Assembly: GCF_035594125.1 (NCBI RefSeq)
Contig: NW_026973708.1
Location: forward strand, 537,501 to 601,500
DNA length: 64,000 bases
From: Scylla paramamosain
Taxonomy: Eukaryota > Arthropoda > Malacostraca > Decapoda > Portunidae
Direction: 5' to 3'
Of the stretch, positions 57,734-64,000 are shown piece after piece. The position numbers and the translations under genes are program-made. The number at the start of each line of letters is the position of its first letter. Within the stretch, counting starts at the first letter, position 1. A model generated the notes under the pieces. It had not been told where the DNA came from, made no database searches, and was given only the letters and a program-made list of their open reading frames with translations.

Positions 57734-58723
57734 TTGGACGATTCTGGACTTGTTGCTCCCTCTCCTCCACCCTCTGACTACTTCATGCCACCTATTAAAA
57801 TTCTTCGCAATGATGTTTTCCATGCCCTCGCTGGCCTAAACCCTCGGAAGGCTTGTGGACCTGATGGGGTCCCTCCTATTGTTCTCCAAAACTGTGCCTC
57901 CGTGCTTGCACCTTGCCTAGTCAAACTCTTTCAGCTCTGTCTGTCAACATCTACCTTTCCTTCTTGCTGGAAGTTTGCCTACATTCAACCTGTTCCTAAA
58001 AAGGGTGACCGCTCTAATCCCTCAAACTACCTTCCTATTGCTTTAATTTCCTGCTTATCTAAAGTTTTTGAATCTATCCTCAACAGGAAGATTCTTAAGC
58101 ATCTAACACTTCACAACCTTCTATCTGATCGCCAGTATGGGTTCCGTCAAGGCCGCTCTACTGGTGATCTTCTGGCTTTCCTTACTAAGTCTTGATCATC
58201 CTCTTTTAGAGATTTTGGTGAAACTTTTGCTGTTGCCTTGGACATATCAAAAGCTTTTGATAGAGTCTGGCACAAAGTTTTGATTTCCAAACTACCCTCC
58301 TACGGCTTCTATCCTTCTCTCTGTAACTTCATCTCAAGTTTCCTTTCTGACCATTCTATTGCTGTTGTGGTAGACGGTCACTGCTCTTCTCCTAAATCTA
58401 TTAACAGTGGTGTTCCTCAGGGTTCTGTCCTGTCACCCACTCTCTTATTATTCATTAATGATCTTCTAAACCAAACTTCTTGTCCTATCCACTCTTATGC
58501 TGATGATACCACCCTGCACTTTTCCACGTCTTTTCATAGACGTCCAACCCTTCAGGAGGTAAACATTTCATGCAGGGAAGCCACAGAACGCTTGACTTCT
58601 GATCTTTCTAAAATTTCTGATTGGGGCAGAGCAAACTTGGTATTGTTCAATGCTTCAAAAATGCCTCATCCATCTATCAACTCGACACAACCTTCCAGAC
58701 AACTATCCCCTCTTCTTCAATGA
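57734..58723 (+). pseudogene. Reverse transcriptase domain, LINE family A copy 6
   Basis: RT motifs are in order: [76 protein letters not shown], then a TGA (58193-58195). It continues with VALDISKAFDRVWHKVLISK (motif A), [20 protein letters not shown] (motif B) and the YADD box at 58496-58507. A frameshift at about 58660 ends the frame. A deletion near 58745 removes the segment that reads [11 protein letters not shown] in other copies. Confidence 0.85.
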
Positions 58724-59400
58724 CACTCAACTGTTCCCCTCTTCTATAATCTGAACTGGAAACTTCACATCTCATCTCTAGCTAAAACAGCTTCTATGAA
58801 GTTAGGTGTTCTGAGACGTCTCCGCCAGTTTTTATCACCCCCCAGCTGCTAACTCTGTACAAGGGCCTTACCTGTCCATGTATGGAGTACGCTTCACATG
58901 TCTGGGGAGGTTCCACTCATACTGCCCTTCTAGACAAGGTGGAATCAAAAGCTTTTCGTCTCATCAATTTCTCTCCTGTAACGGACTGATTTCAGCTTCT
59001 CTCTCACCGCTGCAATGCTGCATCTCTAGCTGTCTTCTACCGCTATTTTCATGCTAACTGCTCTTCTGATCTTGCTAACAGCATGCCTCCCCTCCTCCTG
59101 CGGCCTCGCTGCACAAGACTTTCTTCTTTCCCTCACCCCTATTCTGTCCACCTGTCTAACACAAGAGTTAACCAGTATTCTCAATCATTCATCATGGTAA
59201 ACTCTGGAACTCCCTGCCCTCTTCTGTATTTCCACCTTCCTATGACTTGAATTCCTTAGAGAGGGAGGTTTCAAGACACTTATTGATCAATTTTTGACTA
59301 CTGCTTTGACCCTTTTATGGGACTGACATTTCAGTGGGAATTTTTTTTTATTGCATTTTTGTTTTCCTTGGCCAGTGTCCTTCCTACATAAAAAAAAAAA

Positions 59401-59931
<531 letters not shown>

Positions 59932-60013
59932 GTAAGAGGTGGGGAGGCATACGTGTGGAGCTCGCACGATCACGTCACCGCACGTCACACAACATGAAAC
60001 TTTCCTTGGTCCA

Positions 60014-60560
60014 TCTATTCTCATCCTTCTCACCAGACGCCAGTTAGGCTATAAGCCTGTCAGCTCGATGACATCCGGACAATACTCCTCCATCCGTCTG
60101 GGTCTTCATATTCTCTGTCCTCCATCACCTCGACCATTGTCGAGGTGATACTAAGGTCTACTAAGGCTCTCTTCAATACCTTGCTTCCATCTCTTCCTTG
60201 GTCTCCCTCGTGGTCGCCTGCCTCTTGGTATCCACTCCATATATTTCTTAGCATACCGATCTTCTTCCATTCTCTTAACATGTCCAAACCATCTCAGTCT
60301 TGCTCTATCAGCATCCTCCAGTAGCGGCGTCACTCCCAACTCTTCTCTTATTTGAACATTTCTCATCTTGTCCCTTCTTGTAACACCCCTGATTATTGAG
60401 CACTCGCATTTCGGCTGCCTGAATCTTCGATTCTAGTTTTGTAGTTAAAGTCCACCACCATTCAGCACCATATAACAGGATTGGTATAACAAGTCTATTG
60501 TAAACTATTAATTTGCATTTTGTAGCCACATGTTTATCTTTTAGTATTGGATACATCTAT
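60014..60560 (-). mobile_element. RTE-type LINE, 3' fragment
   Basis: On the minus strand three broken frames read MYPILKDKHVATKCKLIVYN then AAEMRVLNN, then ARLRWFGHVKRMEEDRYAKK with RGRRPRGRPRKRWKQGIEES. This is the same C-terminal domain as 19300-19811. The 3' UTR GCGTCTGGTGAGAA matches the first copy, but there is no GATA tail. It comes from a related but distinct RTE lineage, given many residue differences. Frameshifts lie near 60160 and 60380. Confidence 0.8.
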
Positions 60561-61227
60561 TGCCATGGATAAATATAACCAGCATTGCCTACATCATACT
60601 ATTTATTTTTCATAGTTACTCTCTTTATCTCTAATGCATTTCAGCACGCATTATTCTAAGCTATAAACAGAGTTTTTCTTGTCTTATTTATGTAATTAAA
60701 GAACTATAACTAAGAATATAATGAATTGCCCTACGCTGGAACAACGGTACCGGGGAGGAAGGTCGATTCACGCAGCGAGAGGAGAACCAATACGAGAGGA
60801 ATTCACAAACTCCTGGTAGAAAGTCAAGGGAACAACATGTGAGTGAAGGTTAATGGAAGGTCACTTGACTTTTGTGTGTTTAGTTTTCGATAAAAATACT
60901 CATTTCATCTCCGTGTAGGAAGTCAGACTGTGGGAGAGTGAAGGACCCAGAGAAGGAGGGAGAGGGACAGGGTAGGTTACTCGATTTTTACGCTCAGATT
61001 TTCACCAAATATACTTGCGTCAAGCTAGGGATGTCCTCCTGTTTGTCAACCGTAGTCTCAATACGAGCGCCCGGCAACTGAATGAGCTGTGTTGCCTAAG
61101 CACGTCTTGTGCCTGTTAGGAATACTAAGGCAGGATAGGAACCATGCAGTGGTGAGGCTCAGATGTGCTGATGCATTAAACCATCTCACACCAAAGTAAG
61201 AGCAAGAATGGAAGTAATTGGATTATA

Positions 61228-61230
<3 letters not shown>
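60561..61230. other. Unique sequence, no supported gene
   Basis: AT-rich at first, then moderate GC. No exon or family recognised. Confidence 0.35.
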
Positions 61231-61317
<87 letters not shown>

Positions 61318-61369
61318 CACCATTATTACCATCATCACCAATATTATTTGTTATAGCAATACTGTCATC

Positions 61370-61412
<43 letters not shown>
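61231..61412. repeat. (ATT)n/(ATC)n and (CA)n microsatellites
   Basis: (ATT)n 61228-61283, ATTATC variants to about 61340, and (CA)n 61372-61412. Confidence 0.95.
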
Positions 61413-61416
<4 letters not shown>

Positions 61417-61636
61417 TCGTACACACATATGATCATCATCAGTATCACCACTCGTCATTAAATATTAAATATTTCCTTGAAGTTCATACGGTTTTCGTGT
61501 CAGCACTCTGTCTCTTTGTGCAGGACGCCTTGCTGAGGTGATTACCTGACACGAAAGAACTGAATCCACAAACTTTCTCCAATCGTTAAGTTTGTAAGAC
61601 TTGATTCAACTCAGGTTGCGGAAGGATGGCTAAAAG

Positions 61637-61639
<3 letters not shown>
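61413..61639. other. Unique spacer
   Basis: No supported feature. Confidence 0.3.

Positions 61640-61725
<86 letters not shown>
61640..61725. repeat. (TG)n microsatellite
   Basis: About 43 TG units, ending in TCGCGC. Confidence 0.95.
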
Positions 61726-61726
<1 letters not shown>

Positions 61727-62010
61727 GCGCTCATAACCGCATTCCCAGTAATCGTACACAACTGTAGTACACAATTTCACGGGCCCTGTGGGAACTGACA
61801 ACTCTCGTTCATCATGTTCCTTTAAATCTACTCGTGTGATCAAGCTCTCACATAAAAGGAGCGTCACGGAGCATGTGCGTCAGTCTGTCACCCGGCCCGC
61901 GCACTAAACAACCCGACTCTCAGCACTGAGGGAGCATTGTAAGTTCTGCAACGCAGTGCAGATAATCTTATATTTCTTTTGTTAAGGAACGAAGCATTTG
62001 TGTGCGCTTA

Positions 62011-62011
<1 letters not shown>

Positions 62012-62098
<87 letters not shown>
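62012..62098. repeat. (TG)n microsatellite
   Basis: About 43 TG units. Confidence 0.95.
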
Positions 62099-62099
<1 letters not shown>

Positions 62100-62607
62100 A
62101 CTGATGTACAAATATAAGTTTACTTTTGTGGCTGGTATGAAATTACCATGTGTGTTTTGTCAAAAAAAAAACGCGTTAGTGAGACAATGCAGCTCCTACA
62201 GTTATCTGTATGAAGACTAAGACATGGCACGTGACATTCCTGGGGAACCCCTGTGTTGATGACAATCAAGCTGGACTTAACAAGATCTGACTTAGTGTTC
62301 TGTGGTCTCTGAGTTAAGAAGCTGAACATCCCCCTATGGACGGGAAACTTAGCGTAGCATCGTGTGGCTTCACTTCTATTTTACTCGTTGAAAAGACTGC
62401 TTTGTGTATTTCCTATGATGTTCAGTTGCCGCTTTGCTTCCTTTATGCACCCATCTTTGGCGTCACAGTGCTGCCCAGTGTGAGGAAACATTTTGTTTTG
62501 AAAAAAATCACAACAGAAAATATAGAGACAAAATAAAAAGCCACTAATACTGATTTTAGTTGTTCCTATACTCTTCCTCTCGCTTGTATCTCACAGCAGC
62601 AGAATTT
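62099..62607. other. Unique sequence, no supported gene
   Basis: Short frames only. It ends at the poly(T) that marks the 3' end of LINE copy 7. Confidence 0.35.
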
Positions 62608-63857
62608 TTTTTTTTTTTTTTTTTTATGTAGGAAGGATACTGGCCAAGGGCAACAAAAATCTAATAAAAAAAAATGCCCACTGAAATGCCAGTCCCTAAA
62701 AGGGTCAAAGCAGTGGTCAAAAATTGGTGGATAAGTGTCTTGAAACCTCCTTGAAGGAATTCAAGTCATAGGAAGGTGGAAATACAGAAGCAGGCAAGGA
62801 GTTCTAGAGTTTACCAGAGAAAGGGATGAATGATTGAGAATACTGGTTAACTCTTGCGTTAGAGAGGTGGACAGAATAGGAGTGAGAGAAAGAAGAAAGT
62901 CTTGTGCAGCGAGGCCGCGGAAGGAGGGGAGGCATGCAGTTAGCAAGATCAGAAGAGCAGTTAGCATGAAAATAGCGGTAGAAGACAGCTAGAGATGCAA
63001 CATTGCGGCGGTGAGAGAGAGGCTGAAGACAGTCAGTTAGAGGAGAGGAGTTGATGAGACGAAAAGCTTTTGATTCCACCCTGTCTAGAACAGCAGTATG
63101 AGTGGAACCCCCCCAGACATGTAAAGCATACTCCATACATGGACGGATAAGGCCCTTGTACAGAGTTAGCAGCTGGGGGGGTGAGAAAAACTGGCGGAGA
63201 CGTCTCAGAACACCTAACTTCATAGAAGCTGTTTTAGCTAGAGATGAGATGTGAAGTTTCCAGTTCAGATTATAAGTAAAGGACAGACCGAGGATGTTCA
63301 GTGTAGAAGAGGGGGACAGTTGAGTGTCATTGAAGAAGAGGGGATAGTTGTCTGGAAGATTGTGTCGAGTTGATAGATGGAGGAATTGAGTTTTTGAGGC
63401 ATTGAACAATACCAAGTTTGCTCTGCCCCAATCAGAAATTTTAGAAAGATCAGAAGTCAGGCGTTCTGTGGCTTCCCTGCGTGATATGTTTACCTCCTGA
63501 AGGGTTGGACGTCTATGAAAAGACGTGGAAAAGTGCAGGGTGGTATCATCAGCATAGGAGTGGATAGGTCAAGAAGTTTGGTTTAGAAGATCATTAATGA
63601 ATAATAAGAAGAGAGTGGGTGACAGGACAGAACCCTGAGGAACACCACTGTTAATAGATTTAGGAGAAGAACAGTGACCGTCTACCACAGCAGCAATAGA
63701 ACGGTCAGAAAGGAAACTTGAGATGAAGTTACAGAGAGAAGGATAGAAACCGTAGGAGGGTAGTTTGGAAATCAAAGCTTTGTGCCAGACTCTATCAAAG
63801 GCTTTTGATATGTCCAAGGCAACAGCAAAAGTTTCACCAAAGTCTCTAAAAGAGGGG
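62608..63857 (-). mobile_element. LINE family A, copy 7, 5'-truncated, inverted
   Basis: Poly(T) at 62608-62625 is the A tail on the minus strand. The element runs 3' to 5' up to about 63857, where family similarity stops at CTCTAAAAGAGGG. The minus frames keep [40 protein letters not shown] and the [12 protein letters not shown] to YSVHLSNARV segments. Two nonsense changes break it: Cys to TGA in the NQTSC segment (63569-63571) and Trp to TAG in SGKLW (62804-62806). Its closest relative in the window is copy 1. Confidence 0.9.
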
Positions 63858-63868
63858 GATAGAGAGGG

Positions 63869-64000
63869 ATGGCGCGTGGTGCGGCTCTGGTGGCGACGCT
63901 GGTGGTGGTGGTGGTGGTGGCGACTGCTGCTGATGTGCCATTCGTTGATACCAGGGATGGCCGCGTCTCAGGCATTGTGGAGGAATCGGTGAAGGGCCGA
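63869..64000 (+). CDS. Secreted type-B carboxylesterase, first exon (partial)
   Basis: ATG at 63869 opens 44 codons running off the window. The first 20 or so residues (MARGAALVATLVVVVVVATA) form a classic signal peptide with a likely cleavage in the ATAADVP region. The mature start DVPFVDTRDGRVSGIVEESV then KGR is the typical N-terminal strand pair of the carboxylesterase type-B alpha/beta-hydrolase family (D-x-x-x-G-x-V-x-G). In arthropods this family includes juvenile-hormone/methyl-farnesoate esterase-like and digestive or detoxifying esterases. The catalytic Ser, Glu and His lie beyond the window. The ATG is only about 11 bp from the broken end of inverted LINE copy 7. The exact esterase subtype cannot be told. 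Confidence 0.75.
   Translation, partial: MARGAALVATLVVVVVVATAADVPFVDTRDGRVSGIVEESVKGR

Larger units (their letters stand above)
56398..59400 (+). mobile_element. LINE family A, copy 6, longest copy
   Basis: The only copy with an upstream ORF start (MATPTPASESPSGEGTINVS at 56403), the complete EN domain, the RT and the 3' UTR ending in an A-rich tail (about 59391-59412). It is inactivated by a frameshift in a T8 run near 56520, another near 56620, an EN catalytic change, an RT stop at 58193-58195, and indels near 57240, 57650, 58660, 58740 and 59195. It is the best template for defining the family. Confidence 0.9.

Overview
The window is eukaryotic nuclear DNA. It is most likely from a decapod crustacean, probably a brachyuran crab. 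This is inferred from extreme microsatellite density ((GA/CT)n, (CA/GT)n, (TAC/GTA)n, (AAT/ATT)n and (TA)n, many tracts over 60 bp), arthropod-type TTAGG motifs, several degraded non-LTR retrotransposon families, and short candidate exons with GT/AG splice sites. There are no bacterial operons, and I recognised no CRISPR array, rRNA or tRNA. Most long open frames here are low-complexity translations of microsatellites.

Mobile DNA dominates the recognisable content. Family A, an EN+RT LINE with an A-rich tail, has at least seven clear copies and two decayed ones: 8475-9612(+), 9671-10145(-), 13009-13436(+), 38166-38764(+), 42237-44896(+), 56398-59400(+, longest), 62608-63857(-), plus 40165-40290(-) and 55794-55870(-). 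An RTE-type LINE with EN, RT and a (GATA)n tail lies at 16697-19893(+), with a 3' fragment at 60014-60560(-). CR1-like LINEs are at 1537-2019(+), 36486-37084(-) and 55273-55440(-); the last two carry octamer or octamer-like tails. A fourth LINE type lies at 31505-33700(+). A fold-back MITE-like family has three copies: 1-397, 6767-6938 and 47494-47710. I saw no copy that looks intact: reading frames carry stops, frameshifts, truncations or a changed catalytic residue.

Host-gene content is sparse. The best call is the first coding exon of a secreted type-B carboxylesterase at 63869-64000(+), which runs off the window and begins about 11 bp beyond a truncated LINE. At 33.8-36.3 kb there is a truncated Ran-binding-domain (RanBP1-like) gene with convincing exons. 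At 37674-37847 there is an AAR2-like splicing-factor exon with an in-frame stop and an expanded CTG tract. Two GC-rich minus-strand exons (788-1020 and 2036-2284) look coding; their family is uncertain. Convergent candidate terminal exons with AATAAA signals meet near 41 kb.

The most striking structure is a perfect 206-bp inverted repeat at 34242-34762. It flanks a 109-bp core made only of TTAGG/CCTAA pentamers whose orientation switches three times. Several other inverted repeats with simple-repeat cores or flanks occur (1-397, 8475-10145, 35609-35727, 41088-41262, 52945-53085). The rest is intergenic or intronic DNA with diverged minisatellites, long purine- or pyrimidine-only tracts, and unique sequence in which I see no supported gene.
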